From contig JAKSBX010000035.1 of NCBI GenBank assembly GCA_022360905.1, forward strand, positions 1-41,367: DNA of 41,367 bases, in the 5' to 3' direction. Below are positions 17,885 through 27,851 of the stretch, in pieces. A program made the translations under genes and the position numbers. Under the pieces are notes generated by a model. It searched no databases, was not told the origin of the DNA, and saw only the letters and a program-made list of their open reading frames with translations. The DNA is from Chromatiales bacterium (GTDB taxonomy: Bacteria; Pseudomonadota; Gammaproteobacteria; Chromatiales; Chromatiaceae). Every line of letters begins with the position of its first letter. Positions within the stretch are counted from its first letter, which is position 1.

Positions 17885-18040
17885 TTAGAAAGGCGGGAAT
17901 TATACCCGCTGCGTTGTAAGGGGTTAAGTCGGGTATCTGAGTAGATTATAATAGCGAATAAAAACAGTAAGATAGGGTATAAAGTTAGCTAAATAGATTA
18001 ATTATTTTGCAAAAAACCACCAAATATCGGATTGGCTTCG

Positions 18041-18088
18041 CCCGTCCACAGACGGGGAGGCTATCTGCCTGGGCAGACCAGGCAGATA
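18041..18088. terminator. Tandem hairpins 3' of acnA
   Basis: In the 333-bp gap between acnA and purB two stems lie side by side: TATCTGCCT/AGGCAGATA (18062-18070 with 18080-18088) and CCCGTC/GACGGG around a CACA loop (18041-18056). Reading on the minus strand from acnA, the second stem is followed about 25 nt later by TTTTTT (18011-18016). They probably end or stabilise the acnA transcript. Nothing else was seen in this gap. Confidence 0.4.
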
Positions 18089-18196
18089 ATCCAGATCTTG
18101 TGTCGTGTCTCGGGCTAACTCAAGCTTCGGTGTTCAAATTTAGCGTCATCAGCCATTCGCTTTATAAGTCAGTGCTGACTTGGCCAGCTCTCCCAC

Positions 18197-20860
18197 TCAT
18201 TCACTTTTTTTTGAGGCCATCTTACGCAGTACATAGTGCAGGATTCCCCCATGTTTGAAATAGTCGACTTCATTGGGGGTATCGATCCGTACCGTGACGC
18301 TGAATTCCTTTTCACTGCCTTTATCGGATATCGCCTTGACGGTAATGCGGTGGACAGTCTGATCTCCCGGGTCAGGGATGTAGAATCGTTCCTCGCCGGT
18401 CAGTTCCAGGGATTCTGCACTCTCTCCCGGGAGAAACTGTAACGGTAGTATGCCCATGCAGACCAGATTGGTACGATGAATCCGCTCATAGCTTTCGGCG
18501 ATCACCGCACGCACCCCTTGCAGGGCCGGTCCTTTTGCCGCCCAGTCACGGGAAGACCCGGAGCCGTACTCCTTGCCGGCAATCACAATCACCGGCACAG
18601 ACTCCTCCTTGTAGCGCATGGCAGCATCGTAGATACTCATCTCATCACCCGAAGGCAGATGTCGGGTTACACCACCTTCACTACCGGGCAGTAGTCGGTT
18701 GCGCAATCGGATATTGGCGAAAGTGCCCCGCATCATCACCTCATGATTACCGCGACGGGAGCCGTAGGAGTTGAACTCATCCGCTTTCACCCCCAGCTCG
18801 GTCAGGTATTCTCCTGCCGGACTGTCGGCTTTGATGGCGCCTGCCGGTGAGATGTGGTCTGTGGTGACCGAGTCGCCAAGCCAGGCCAGACATCGCACCG
18901 CTTCGATATCCGTGATCGGCTCCGGGTCGAGTGAGATGTTTTCGAAATAGGGCGGGTGGCGAATGTAGGTCGAGTCCGGATCCCACTGATACTGGCTGCC
19001 GGAAGGGGCTTCCAGGGATTGCCAGCGGTTGTCCCCGTCGAACAGTCTGGCATAACTGGCAATGAAGCCCTCCCGGGTCAGGTTATCTGAAATCGCCTCA
19101 GCAATTTCTTTACTGCTTGGCCAGATATCTTTGAGAAAAACTGGCTCTCCCTCTGTGTTGTTACCCAGTGGATCATGGTACAGGTCGATATTCATCGTTC
19201 CGGCGAGGGCATAGGCAACAACCAGAGGTGGCGAAGCCAGATAGTTCATTCTGACCTCGGCGTGTACCCGGCCTTCAAAATTTCGGTTGCCGGAGAGAAC
19301 CGAAGTGACCGTCAGGTCGCCATCGCTGATCGCTTTGGAGACCTCTTCCGGTAATGGACCGGAGTTGCCGATACAGGTTGTACAGCCATAGCCAACCAGG
19401 TCGAAACCCAGGGTGTCCAAGGGTTTTTCCAGGCCGGCCTGCTCCAGGTATTGCATCACGACCCGGGATCCCGGTCCGAGGGAGGTCTTGACCCAGGGTT
19501 TGACCGAAAGCCCGGATTCAACCGCTTTTTTCGCCAGTAAACCGGCCGCCATCATGACACTGGGGTTTGAGGTGTTGGTACACGAGGTGATTGCTGCGAT
19601 GACAACATCGCCATCGGTGATTTCAGTGGATGCGCCATCAATATTGGTGGAGACGGTTTGACTCTCGCCACCGTTGAAAACCTCAACCGCTTGTTCGAAT
19701 TGCACTTTGGCATCTTTCAGTGGCACCCGGTCCTGTGGTCGCTTGGGCCCGGCCAGGCTGGGCTCGATTGCTGAGAGGTCGATCTCCAGGGTCTCACTGT
19801 ATTCAGCTTCCGGGGACTCTGCCGTGTGAAACAGGCCCTGAGTTTTGGCATAGGCCTCTACCAAGGCGATCTGATCCTCTGATCGATTGGTCAGGCGCAG
19901 ATAGTCGAGGGTCTCCTGATCGACAGGAAACAGGCCACAGGTGGCACCGTATTCGGGAGCCATATTGGCAATGGTGGCGCGATCACCGAGCGGCATTGTG
20001 GCAATTGCCGGGCCATAGAATTCAACGAATTTGCCTACCACGCCATGTTCACGCAAACGTTCGACAATGGTTAACACCAGATCTGTTGCCAGACTGCCCT
20101 CAGGAAGTCTGCCGACCAATTTGACTCCAACGACCTTGGGAACCAGCATTGAGATCGGTTGGCCCAGCATCGAGGCTTCGGCTTCGATACCGCCGACACC
20201 CCATCCGAGTACCCCGATACCATTCACCATGGTTGTGTGGGAGTCTGTACCGACCAGGGTGTCGGGAAAGGCCAGGAGTTTGTCGTCGCACTGTTCCGAA
20301 TAGACCACCCGAGCCAGATATTCCAGATTGACCTGGTGCACGATGCCGGTGTCAGGCGGTACAACTTTGAGGCTGGAAAAGCCGCTCTGGCCCCATTTGA
20401 GAAATTGATAGCGCTCCCGATTACGTTGAAATTCAATCTCTGCATTGAGATCAAAGGCATTGGCGTCGCCAAAGTGATCAACCTGTACCGAGTGGTCGAT
20501 AACCAGTTCGGCCGCCTGGAGCGGGTTGATATCCGTCGCACTGCCACCCAGTTTGACCATCGCATCGCGCATCGCAGCCAGGTCGACAACCGCCGGTACA
20601 CCGGTGAAATCCTGCATTAGAACCCGGGCAGGCCGGTATTGAATCTCTCGGCTGGGCTCTGCTTGGGGATCCCAATTCGCAACCGCTTTGATATCCGTTG
20701 CGGTAACGGTGACACCGTCCTCATGTCTCAACAGGTTTTCTAACAGGATACGAATCGAAACCGGTAATCGGGCTGAATTCTCCAACGCATCCAGACGATA
20801 GATCTGATAGGCAGTTCCATTGACCATCAGCTCTTTTTCTGCACCAAAGCTGCTACTCAT
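18197..20860 (-). CDS. acnA: Aconitate hydratase A
   Basis: An 887-residue 4Fe-4S aconitase that interconverts citrate and isocitrate in the TCA and glyoxylate cycles. The cluster cysteines appear in [19 protein letters not shown] (near 430) and [16 protein letters not shown] (near 500). The C-terminal swivel domain carries [14 protein letters not shown] near 770. Length matches AcnA/IRP-type enzymes rather than AcnB. The start codon has an excellent AGGAGG 7 nt upstream. A 19-bp palindrome lies 22 bp further up. The gene separates hflD from purB, which are commonly adjacent. Confidence 0.97.
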   Translation of the reverse strand: MSSSFGAEKELMVNGTAYQIYRLDALENSARLPVSIRILLENLLRHEDGVTVTATDIKAVANWDPQAEPSREIQYRPARVLMQDFTGVPAVVDLAAMRDAMVKLGGSATDINPLQAAELVIDHSVQVDHFGDANAFDLNAEIEFQRNRERYQFLKWGQSGFSSLKVVPPDTGIVHQVNLEYLARVVYSEQCDDKLLAFPDTLVGTDSHTTMVNGIGVLGWGVGGIEAEASMLGQPISMLVPKVVGVKLVGRLPEGSLATDLVLTIVERLREHGVVGKFVEFYGPAIATMPLGDRATIANMAPEYGATCGLFPVDQETLDYLRLTNRSEDQIALVEAYAKTQGLFHTAESPEAEYSETLEIDLSAIEPSLAGPKRPQDRVPLKDAKVQFEQAVEVFNGGESQTVSTNIDGASTEITDGDVVIAAITSCTNTSNPSVMMAAGLLAKKAVESGLSVKPWVKTSLGPGSRVVMQYLEQAGLEKPLDTLGFDLVGYGCTTCIGNSGPLPEEVSKAISDGDLTVTSVLSGNRNFEGRVHAEVRMNYLASPPLVVAYALAGTMNIDLYHDPLGNNTEGEPVFLKDIWPSSKEIAEAISDNLTREGFIASYARLFDGDNRWQSLEAPSGSQYQWDPDSTYIRHPPYFENISLDPEPITDIEAVRCLAWLGDSVTTDHISPAGAIKADSPAGEYLTELGVKADEFNSYGSRRGNHEVMMRGTFANIRLRNRLLPGSEGGVTRHLPSGDEMSIYDAAMRYKEESVPVIVIAGKEYGSGSSRDWAAKGPALQGVRAVIAESYERIHRTNLVCMGILPLQFLPGESAESLELTGEERFYIPDPGDQTVHRITVKAISDKGSEKEFSVTVRIDTPNEVDYFKHGGILHYVLRKMASKKSE

Positions 20861-20882
20861 GCAATCCTCCTGTAGCTTTTAA

Positions 20883-20901
20883 AAACAGTATATTACTGTT
20901 T
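20883..20901. promoter_or_regulatory. Perfect 19-bp palindrome in the acnA upstream region
   Basis: AAACAGTATATTACTGTTT is fully self-complementary around its centre (8-bp arms about a 3-bp core). It ends 22 bp before the acnA start codon (20860) and overlaps the AT-rich stretch where a -10 element would fall. Size and position suit a repressor operator. It is the inverse of the LexA half-site order (ACAG..CTGT rather than CTGT..ACAG), so it is not a LexA box. Confidence 0.55.
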
Positions 20902-21013
20902 GATTATTAGTGTTATTTATAGTTCTTGCTGCTTATCTTCAAGCAGGCTGCAGCAGGCCAGTAAGTCATGTGGTTAGCGACACAGGCCAGCTGTCAGGTT
21001 CCTGGTTACCCGA

Positions 21014-21097
21014 ATCACAGCCACTCTATGGCGTCATCGTTCTGCTGGCTGTGATCTCTTGCACTATAGAAGGTAATCATCAGATTACTATAGAAGG
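21014..21097. repeat. Inverted and direct repeats in the acnA-hflD gap
   Basis: The 397-bp gap 20861-21257 holds no convincing gene. ATCACAGCCA (21014-21023) pairs with TGGCTGTGAT (21046-21055). Just beyond, ACTATAGAAGG occurs twice (21063-21073 and 21087-21097, period 24), flanking GTAATC-ATCA-GATTAC (21073-21088). The hairpin may lie in the hflD transcript's 3' part; the repeated elements look like a regulator-binding or structured-RNA region. Confidence 0.45.
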
Positions 21098-21257
21098 ATC
21101 AAGTATGGATGTTAGGATTCTGCTGCCGTTGACTATGGATAAGCCCGAACTTAGTGGAAATCGGTAGTTTTAAACGGCCTCGTTCGGATTGCAGAGTCGC
21201 GGCAGCCGCTTGACTAACAGATGGGTGCTCGATTGGGGATGCCAACCGGTTTGGGAT

Positions 21258-21878
21258 TCAGAGTTTGTCGAGGAGGGTTTTGCAGTTATCGATGTAGTTG
21301 CTTCGGCTGAACAGCAGCTGCCGACGACGTCCCCCTGTCTGACGCCACAACATGGCTGATCGAATGCCGGATAACAGCAGGGCTCGAATACGATTCACGT
21401 TGTCGCTATTCTGCAGATAGACAGTCTCACCACTCACCATGATTCTCGGTTTGAGGGTGCTGATATTCTCCGCATAGATATCGGCCAGTGCTCCCAGGAT
21501 GTTGCTGTGAGTGGCGGGAAAGTGGATCAAACGGGCCGCGGTTTCAGTGATTCCGTTTCTGATCTTATCCAGTCTCTGCCGGTGTTTACTGAGCTTTCGC
21601 TCCAATTGGATCAGACTCAGAACATAGCGGGTCAATTCATCGTCACGGGTATCGGTCGCACTGAGTTGTTTGTAGGTCAGCTTTAGGCCCGGTGCGATAT
21701 CATCCAGACTGCCATAGACATCGACAACACTATTCGCGTCGAGTTGAAAAAGACTGTTGATGCTGGCAGAGATCTTTTCAGTACTGATCAAACCTTTACG
21801 GGCAACCTGCTGCACCAGGCCAGCGGCCTGAAAGACACCCGACAATGCGATGACGCGATCACTATCCTGAAACTTCAT
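21258..21878 (-). CDS. hflD: HflD-family high-frequency lysogenisation protein homologue
   Basis: A 206-residue, mostly helical protein. The N-terminus KFQDSDRVIALSGVFQAAGLVQQVA and the central GSLDDIAPGLKLTYKQL fit the HflD family. In E. coli HflD is a peripheral membrane protein that interacts with phage lambda CII; its cell role is unclear. It lies directly downstream of mnmA on the same strand (82-bp gap), the arrangement seen in E. coli. The terminal half is Arg-rich (GGRRRQLLFSR). Assignment rests on both sequence pattern and synteny. Confidence 0.88.
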   Translation of the reverse strand: MKFQDSDRVIALSGVFQAAGLVQQVARKGLISTEKISASINSLFQLDANSVVDVYGSLDDIAPGLKLTYKQLSATDTRDDELTRYVLSLIQLERKLSKHRQRLDKIRNGITETAARLIHFPATHSNILGALADIYAENISTLKPRIMVSGETVYLQNSDNVNRIRALLLSGIRSAMLWRQTGGRRRQLLFSRSNYIDNCKTLLDKL

Positions 21879-21960
21879 ACTGTTCCTGATTGAAGATTGA
21901 CTCGAGTCGATATTCTACCATATTGGACCGAGGCGCCTGCATAAAGTGTGGGCTGGCAGC

Positions 21961-23064
21961 TCAAGGGGAAGGGGCATCCGTCGACTCGATAACACCTCCC
22001 CCGAGGCAGACTTGATCGTCATACAAAACCAGAGATTGACCCGGAGTAGCCGCACGTTGAGGGGTATCGAAAATCACCTCGCATAGCCCATTCTCCATGG
22101 GTTGCACCCGGCACGACTGTAACGGCTGACGATGCCTGATCCTGGCCATCGATTGGATAGCTCCAGCCGGCGCTTTGCCTGCCACCCAATGGAGTTGTCC
22201 GCAGATCAGTTTCTGGCTCATCAGCAGGGGATGCTGATGGCCTTGAACCGCAATCAGTACATTCCGATCAAGGTCTTTCGCTGCAACAAACCAGGGAGCT
22301 TCTGCTGCATCCCGGCGGCCTCCGATACCCAGGCCCTGGCGTTGACCCAGGGTGTAGTACATCAGACCCTGGTGTTGTCCGATCGTATTGCCTTGGGGAT
22401 CTTCGATCACGCCGGGTTTTGCCGGTAAAAAACGTTGCAGAAAGTCTCGGAATTTACGTTCACCGATGAAGCAGATGCCGGTACTGTCCTTCTTTTTGTG
22501 ATTGGGGAAGCCGGCCTGTTCGGCGATCTCTCTGACCTCTGTTTTGGTTAGCTGACCGAGTGGAAATCGACTGTTCGAAAGCGCCTGCTGGCCCAGCATA
22601 TAGAGGAAATAGGTCTGGTCTTTGCCTTCATCCAAAGCACGAATCAGGCGGAAATACTCTCCATCCCTCGCCACGGATGCGTAGTGACCCGTGGCAATCG
22701 CATCGGCGCTCAACTGCTCCGTTGCATAGTCAAGGAAAGCCTTGAATTTGATCTCCCGATTACACAATACATCTGGATTGGGCGTTCTGCCGGCTTCATA
22801 CTCCGCTAGAAAATAGGCAAACACCCGGTCCCAGTATTCACTTGAAAAGTTGATGGTATGCAGAGGAATCTGTAGCCGCTCGGCAACGGCTTGGGCATCC
22901 GCCAGATCCACGGCGGCAGAGCAGTAGTCCTCATCGTCATCCTCTTCCCAGTTCTTCATGAAGAGTCCTTCCACAGCATAACCCTGCTGTTGCAGCAGCA
23001 GGGCTGCAACGGATGAGTCGACACCACCAGAGAGTCCGACAATTACCTTAGCGTTTTCTGACAT
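21961..23064 (-). CDS. mnmA: tRNA-specific 2-thiouridylase
   Basis: A 367-residue enzyme that installs the 2-thio group on U34 of tRNAs for Lys, Glu and Gln, using sulfur relayed from IscS. The ATP PP-loop SGGVDSS is at residue 12. The catalytic cysteines lie in [11 protein letters not shown] (about 97) and [12 protein letters not shown] (about 194). The ATG at 23064 is favoured over an in-frame TTG at 23085; it overlaps the rluE 3' end by 17 nt, so the two genes are co-transcribed. The C-terminal beta-barrel domain is complete, ending GGGVIESTD. Confidence 0.96.
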   Translation of the reverse strand: MSENAKVIVGLSGGVDSSVAALLLQQQGYAVEGLFMKNWEEDDDEDYCSAAVDLADAQAVAERLQIPLHTINFSSEYWDRVFAYFLAEYEAGRTPNPDVLCNREIKFKAFLDYATEQLSADAIATGHYASVARDGEYFRLIRALDEGKDQTYFLYMLGQQALSNSRFPLGQLTKTEVREIAEQAGFPNHKKKDSTGICFIGERKFRDFLQRFLPAKPGVIEDPQGNTIGQHQGLMYYTLGQRQGLGIGGRRDAAEAPWFVAAKDLDRNVLIAVQGHQHPLLMSQKLICGQLHWVAGKAPAGAIQSMARIRHRQPLQSCRVQPMENGLCEVIFDTPQRAATPGQSLVLYDDQVCLGGGVIESTDAPSP

Positions 23065-23635
23065 GCTTGTGCTTATTTCTCTCAATCTTGAGTTTTGCCG
23101 GTTGGCTATCCAACATTACCCATTCACCGGGTTGTAGCTGTTTCAGCCGCCATTGGCCGATCGTTGTGCGAACCAGTCTCAGGGTAGGGTGGCCGATGCT
23201 GGCCGTCATACGACGTACCTGACGGTTTCTTCCCTCTTGTAGTGCGATTTCAAGCCATTGGGTGGGTATCCTGGCGCGAAACCGCACCGGGGGATTTCTC
23301 GGCCACAAATTAGGTTCCGCAATTTTTCTCACCTTTGCCGGCAGGGTTGGGCCATCTTTCAACACCACGCCCTGTTTCAACCGCTCGATACTCTGCTCGC
23401 TGGGAATCCCTTCCACCTGCACCCAGTAGGTTTTCCAGGTTTTTTTACCGGGACGGGTGATCTGCTGCTGCAACTTTCCATCATCGGTCAGGACCACCAG
23501 GCCTTCACTGTCCCGGTCCAGCCGACCGGCGGCATAGACCCCTTTGGTTTTAATGAAGTCAGCCAATGTAGGGCGTCCCTGACCGTCGGTAAACTGGGTC
23601 AGAACACCGAAAGGTTTGTTAAGCAGGATCAACAT
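23048..23635 (-). CDS. rluE: 23S rRNA pseudouridine synthase (RluE type)
   Basis: A 195-residue protein of the RsuA/RluB/E/F family without an S4 domain, as in RluE, which modifies U2457 of 23S rRNA. The N-terminus [13 protein letters not shown] is the family lead-in, the catalytic aspartate is in [16 protein letters not shown] near residue 37, and [10 protein letters not shown] near 133 is the RNA-binding motif. The frame also stays open to a TTG at 23668; the ATG at 23635 is used here, though neither has a clear ribosome-binding site. It overlaps mnmA by 17 nt. The C-terminus is very basic ([13 protein letters not shown]). Confidence 0.92.
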   Translation of the reverse strand: MLILLNKPFGVLTQFTDGQGRPTLADFIKTKGVYAAGRLDRDSEGLVVLTDDGKLQQQITRPGKKTWKTYWVQVEGIPSEQSIERLKQGVVLKDGPTLPAKVRKIAEPNLWPRNPPVRFRARIPTQWLEIALQEGRNRQVRRMTASIGHPTLRLVRTTIGQWRLKQLQPGEWVMLDSQPAKLKIERNKHKHVRKR

Positions 23636-23772
23636 TCGAGCGGATCTGGGTGGTCGATAACCATACAAAAGACCGTATGGTATCGGTTGCAGCCGAGCCT
23701 GGAAACTCTCAGTGGCTTTTCAGAACCGTAAATCCACGGAATCAGGATTGGGTGAACCGGTGGGGTAGATGC

Positions 23773-23807
23773 AAAAAAGCCGGAATAGCTAGGCTACACC
23801 GGCTTTT
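23773..23807 (-). terminator. Intrinsic terminator of cspD
   Basis: On the minus strand a 9-bp stem (CCGG plus A/T pairs; arms 23775-23783 and 23799-23807), with TAGC/GCTA pairing inside the loop, runs into TTTTTT (complement of 23773-23778). It lies 31 bp past the cspD stop. On the plus strand the stem is followed by TTTT within the arm, so it might act weakly in both directions. Confidence 0.85.
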
Positions 23808-23837
23808 GAACAGGAAAACTGTAACAGTGGACGATAC

Positions 23838-24062
23838 TTAGGATTGATCACCACTGGCTGCAACTTTTTGAATATTGGTTGCATGCAGACCTTTCGGACC
23901 CTGGCTTATATCGAATTGGACTTTCTGGCCCTCTTTCAGTGTTTTGTATCCGTCCATATCGATCGATGAGAAATGGACGAAAACATCTTGATCTCCATCT
24001 TCTGGGGTTACAAAACCGTAGCCCTTGGCGTTGTTAAACCACTTTACGACTCCAGTCGCCAT
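23838..24062 (-). CDS. cspD: Cold-shock-domain protein, CspD type
   Basis: A 74-residue single cold-shock domain that binds single-stranded nucleic acid. RNP1 appears as KGYGFV (13-18) and RNP2 as VFVHF (27-31). The stretch [16 protein letters not shown] and [11 protein letters not shown] closely follows E. coli CspD, a stationary-phase inhibitor of replication, rather than CspA. GAGGAG lies 10 nt before the ATG. It is divergent from clpS-clpA, as in E. coli, but across an unusually long gap. A strong terminator follows it. Confidence 0.93.
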   Translation of the reverse strand: MATGVVKWFNNAKGYGFVTPEDGDQDVFVHFSSIDMDGYKTLKEGQKVQFDISQGPKGLHATNIQKVAASGDQS

Positions 24063-24941
24063 AGCTATTACTCCTCACTATATACGAAAGCCCAGGTTTG
24101 GTGGATCGCTCATTGCGGGTTGCTTGATCAGACTGTTATTTCTGATCAGAGCGAGTTAATCACTGCAACTCACAAGGTTGTTATATTTAGCAGAGAGGCA
24201 CGAAACTACTCTGTCCACCAGCCTAAGCATCAACCTTTGGAAAAAAATGCTTAGACCGTCAAATCAACGGCCAAAAATATCAGTGCTTTGGTCCTCTAAT
24301 CGGAACCATTCTCAACACTGTAGATTGAAGTATAGTGTGCAGAAATTGTGGGTCAACAAATATCTGACTTTTAACAGTAAATTATAATTTTTATAGGTAA
24401 ATACCCTAATCTTTTTAACCTCCTTATCCAGGCTTACCCTTAAGTGCTGTCGGTCAGTTTCCGGGACTGCTCTCAAATCATGCTCTGCCCAATGGAGCTG
24501 GTTTTTGACAAAACGCCACAACCGTGCTGAGTTCGGGAACGATATATTTTTCTTATCACCCCTTGAATAGAGGGCAAGCGGCCACAATATTATCTGGAGA
24601 ATCCTGCTCAGCGGCTTCTCTTGGGCTTCCAGGGAGATGGAAGCAAAGGAGGGCCCAAATAAATTTTGTCTGCAGAGGATTCGGAGCTTTTTCTGTTTCC
24701 TATGGTCAATCCTAGGAATAATCGATTAATTATTAAAATTTAAACTCATTGAAACGGAGCAATTTAGCGGGAATTACTGGTTAGCTTGAGATCGCAACTA
24801 CAGGATAGGTGGGGCAAGATCTCGCTCTTTGTTATTGCAGAGATTGGTTTGTTAGCAATGGATAGTAGGGCCAGGACGAAGAAGTAATCCGTAAAATAAT
24901 TCCACTTTTCAGGCTCTGCAGGCCTGCTAGAATCACCCATT
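24063..24941. other. Long gene-poor divergent region between cspD and clpS
   Basis: 879 bp without a convincing gene. It must hold the promoters of cspD (minus) and clpS (plus). Visible elements are the 8-bp inverted repeat at 24125-24148 and CTAAGCAT/ATGCTTAG at 24223-24254. A 91-codon minus-strand frame at 24312-24587 has no family signature I recognise and no strong ribosome-binding site; it may be a decayed gene. Base composition is AT-richer than the flanking genes. Confidence 0.5.
24125..24148. promoter_or_regulatory. Inverted repeat upstream of cspD
   Basis: TGATCAGA (24125-24132) and TCTGATCA (24141-24148) form perfect 8-bp arms around an 8-bp spacer, 63-86 bp upstream of the cspD start. 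It could be an operator or a hairpin in a long cspD leader. No T-run follows, so it is not an intrinsic terminator. Confidence 0.45.
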
Positions 24942-25262
24942 ATGAGCGATAGAGAACAAATATCACATGACGATGGTCTAGCATTAGAGGAGGCATCTCC
25001 CAAACTCAAAAGACCTCCGCTGTATAAGGTTATTATCCTCAACGACGATTATACCCCCATGGAGTTCGTGGTTCAGGTACTGGAAACCTTCTTTAACATG
25101 GACCGGGAGAAAGCAACCCGGGTAATGTTACATGTACATACCCGAGGTGTAGGTGTCTGTGGTGTATTCACCAAAGACATAGCCGAGACCAAGGTCTCAC
25201 AGGTAAACGACTACTCACGTAGCAACCAGCATCCGCTGATGTGCACCATGGAAGAGACCTGA
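24942..25262 (+). CDS. clpS: ATP-dependent Clp protease adaptor ClpS
   Basis: A 106-residue adaptor that binds N-degron substrates and hands them to ClpAP. The core [19 protein letters not shown] (about 27-45) contains the conserved NDDYTPM segment; [19 protein letters not shown] (about 54-72) includes the histidine that contacts the N-terminal residue of the substrate. The first 25 residues form the flexible tail that engages ClpA. clpA follows after 22 bp on the same strand, so the two are a standard operon. Confidence 0.97.
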   Translation: MSDREQISHDDGLALEEASPKLKRPPLYKVIILNDDYTPMEFVVQVLETFFNMDREKATRVMLHVHTRGVGVCGVFTKDIAETKVSQVNDYSRSNQHPLMCTMEET

Positions 25263-25284
25263 GCGGTACTGACGGAGTTTTAAG

Positions 25285-27558
25285 ATGTTGAACAAAGAGC
25301 TGGAATTTACGCTAAATCAGGCCTTTAAAAGTGCTAAAGAGCGGCAGCATGAGTTCATGACTGTGGATCATCTGTTACTCGCCTTGCTGGATAACCCTTC
25401 AGCAGTGACCGTGTTGCGTGCCTGCGGCGCCGATATCGAAAAGATGCGGCAGAAAATTCGCAGCTTTGTCGATGAGACCACGCCATTGATTCCCGACGGA
25501 GATGATCGGGAGATCCAGCCTACCCTGGGTTTTCAGCGGGTTTTACAGCGTGCCGTATTCCATGTCCAGTCCTCCGGTAAGAATGAAGTTACCGGTGCCA
25601 ACGTGTTGGTGGCGATTTTCAACGAACAGGATTCCCAGGCCGTCTTTTTCTTGAACGAGCAGAAAGTAAGCCGGCTGGATGTGGTCAACTACATCTCTCA
25701 CGGGATATCGAAACTGGATGAAGTGGGCCATGAAGAGACGCCGGTAGAGCTCTCCAATGAGAACAAGGGCGAGGAGCAGGCGAGTGCTCTCGACAACTAT
25801 GCGACCAATCTCAACCAGTTGGCAGAGCAGGGCAAGATTGACCCTCTGATCGGCAGACACCATGAGATAGAACGCACCATCCAAATTCTCTGTCGACGTC
25901 GTAAGAACAACCCACTGCTGGTTGGTGAAGCGGGGGTTGGTAAAACGGCGATTGCTGAGGGGTTGGCAAAAAAGATCGTCGACTCAGAGGTGCCGGATAT
26001 TCTGGCAGCAGCCACGATCTATGCACTGGATCTGGGTACCCTGGTAGCCGGTACCAAATATCGGGGTGATTTCGAAAAGAGACTCAAGGCCGTCTTGGCA
26101 GAGTTGAAACAGAAAAAAGATGTGGTGTTGTTCATCGACGAGATACATACCATTATCGGCGCTGGGGCTGCATCCGGTGGGGTCATGGATGCCTCGAATC
26201 TGATCAAGCCCGTGTTGGCCTCCGGAGAGCTGCGCTGCATCGGTTCAACCACTTATCAGGAATTTCGTGGCATTTTTGAGAAAGACCGGGCACTGGCCCG
26301 CCGATTCCAGAAGATCGACGTGGAAGAGCCTTCCGTTGAAGAGACGATTGAGATCCTGAAAGGTCTCAAATCCCGCTTCGAGGAGCACCACAACATCGAA
26401 TACACTCAGGATGCGCTGAACAGTGCAGCCGAATTGTCTGACAAATACATCAACGATCGACATCTGCCTGATAAGGCCATCGATGTGATTGACGAGGCGG
26501 GAGCAAACGTCCAGCTGCAGCCGGAGGATGAGCGCAGCAAGATTATTGATGTGGACGAAGTTGAGGCCATTGTTGCTAAAATCGCTCGAATTCCGCCGAA
26601 AAAGGTCTCCATGTCCGATACAGAATCCCTGCGTAATCTGACCAGAGACCTGAAGATGGTGGTATTTGGTCAGGATCCGGCAATCGAGGCATTGACCGCT
26701 GCGATTCGTATGAACCGCTCCGGTCTGGTCAACGAAGGTCGTCCGGTTGGTTCTTTTCTGTTTACCGGGCCTACCGGTGTCGGTAAAACCGAGATCACCC
26801 GGCAGTTGGCCAGAATCTTGAGCATGGAGCTGATCCGCTTCGACATGTCTGAATACATGGAGCGGCACACCGTTTCAAGACTGATCGGTGCGCCTCCGGG
26901 CTATGTGGGTTTTGATCAGGGCGGTCTGCTGACCGAAGAGATTGCCAAACACCCCCACTGCGTCCTATTGCTCGATGAGATCGAAAAGGCCCATCCGGAT
27001 GTATTCAATCTGCTGCTGCAGGTGATGGATCACGGTACCTTGACCGATAACAACGGGCGCAAGGCCGATTTCAGAAATGTGGTGATCGTGATGACCACCA
27101 ATGCCGGGGCTCAGGAGATGAGTCGTTCATCCATCGGTTTCAGCAAGCAGGACCATACCTCGGATGGCATGGAAGTGATCAAAAAGATGTTCACTCCTGA
27201 ATTCAGAAATCGACTCGATGCCATCATTCAGTTCTCTGGATTGACACCGGAACACATCGCCAAGGTTGTCGACAAGTTTGTCTTTGAGCTGGAAGGTCAG
27301 CTACAGGAGAAGCATGTCAATCTGATTGTCGAAGCTGAAGCGAGAGTCTGGCTTGCGGAACACGGCTATGACCCACAAATGGGCGCGCGTCCCATGGCCC
27401 GCTTGATTCAGGACGAAATAAAGAAGCCGCTCGCTGAAGAGTTGCTGTTCGGGAAGCTGTCTGCGGGTGGGGCCGTCAGAGTGGATGTCGCGGAAGACAA
27501 GCTGGTTTTCGATATCGAGGGCGAGCAGGTTGCCGATACCTCGATCGACGAAGGCTGA
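25285..27558 (+). CDS. clpA: ATP-dependent Clp protease ATP-binding subunit ClpA
   Basis: A 757-residue AAA+ unfoldase that feeds proteins to ClpP. The N-domain (1-145) binds ClpS. AAA-1 has Walker A GEAGVGKT near 214 and Walker B VVLFIDEIHT near 280; AAA-2 has Walker A GPTGVGKT near 495 and Walker B CVLLLDEIEKAHPDVF near 560. The ClpP-docking loop region is seen as RSSIGFSKQ near 615, an IGF-type motif. There is no middle coiled-coil domain, which separates it from ClpB. Length equals E. coli ClpA (758). Convergent with infA, 6 bp away. Confidence 0.98.
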   Translation: MLNKELEFTLNQAFKSAKERQHEFMTVDHLLLALLDNPSAVTVLRACGADIEKMRQKIRSFVDETTPLIPDGDDREIQPTLGFQRVLQRAVFHVQSSGKNEVTGANVLVAIFNEQDSQAVFFLNEQKVSRLDVVNYISHGISKLDEVGHEETPVELSNENKGEEQASALDNYATNLNQLAEQGKIDPLIGRHHEIERTIQILCRRRKNNPLLVGEAGVGKTAIAEGLAKKIVDSEVPDILAAATIYALDLGTLVAGTKYRGDFEKRLKAVLAELKQKKDVVLFIDEIHTIIGAGAASGGVMDASNLIKPVLASGELRCIGSTTYQEFRGIFEKDRALARRFQKIDVEEPSVEETIEILKGLKSRFEEHHNIEYTQDALNSAAELSDKYINDRHLPDKAIDVIDEAGANVQLQPEDERSKIIDVDEVEAIVAKIARIPPKKVSMSDTESLRNLTRDLKMVVFGQDPAIEALTAAIRMNRSGLVNEGRPVGSFLFTGPTGVGKTEITRQLARILSMELIRFDMSEYMERHTVSRLIGAPPGYVGFDQGGLLTEEIAKHPHCVLLLDEIEKAHPDVFNLLLQVMDHGTLTDNNGRKADFRNVVIVMTTNAGAQEMSRSSIGFSKQDHTSDGMEVIKKMFTPEFRNRLDAIIQFSGLTPEHIAKVVDKFVFELEGQLQEKHVNLIVEAEARVWLAEHGYDPQMGARPMARLIQDEIKKPLAEELLFGKLSAGGAVRVDVAEDKLVFDIEGEQVADTSIDEG

Positions 27559-27564
27559 TCGGCC

Positions 27565-27783
27565 TCAGCGAGCGCGATAGGTGATGCGGCCCTTGGTCAG
27601 GTCGTAGGGAGTCAGCTGCACAGTTACCTTGTCACCGGTAAGGATGCGAATGTAGTGTTTACGCATTTTGCCTGAAATATGGGCAGTCACCACATGGCCG
27701 TTTTCCAATTCCACGCGGAACATGGTGTTGGGCAGAGTTTCGACAACCGTGCCTTCCATTTCGATAAAATCTTCTTTCGCCAT
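27565..27783 (-). CDS. infA: Translation initiation factor IF-1
   Basis: A 72-residue OB-fold protein that binds the 30S A site during initiation. The sequence [19 protein letters not shown] followed by [28 protein letters not shown] is the IF-1 hallmark; length is exactly that of E. coli. It converges on clpA, the arrangement known from E. coli and pseudomonads. An extended -10 promoter is visible about 60 bp upstream. No serW-like tRNA gene follows, unlike E. coli. Confidence 0.97.
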   Translation of the reverse strand: MAKEDFIEMEGTVVETLPNTMFRVELENGHVVTAHISGKMRKHYIRILTGDKVTVQLTPYDLTKGRITYRAR

Positions 27784-27842
27784 ACTATCTCTATACTCAA
27801 TATTGTGTAGGCCTCGTCAGAGGGCTCTCAAAAAACGGGCGG

Positions 27843-27851
27843 ATTATAGCA
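27843..27851 (-). promoter_or_regulatory. Extended -10 promoter for infA
   Basis: On the minus strand TGCTATAAT (27851-27843) is a perfect extended -10 element, followed by a GC-rich discriminator (CCGCCCG). Transcription would begin near 27836, some 53 nt before the infA start codon. No good -35 is present at 17-bp spacing, as is common for extended -10 promoters. GC-rich discriminators are typical of stringently controlled translation genes. Confidence 0.6.

Noticed and set aside
20883..20901. LexA box
   Set aside because: Half-sites are in the reverse order (ACAG..CTGT) and the spacing differs from the gammaproteobacterial SOS box.
20910..21167. 85-codon plus-strand frame with a lipoprotein-like start (LAAYLQAGC)
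   Set aside because: GTG start without a ribosome-binding site, runs through the repeat-rich region, and the remainder lacks protein-like patterning.
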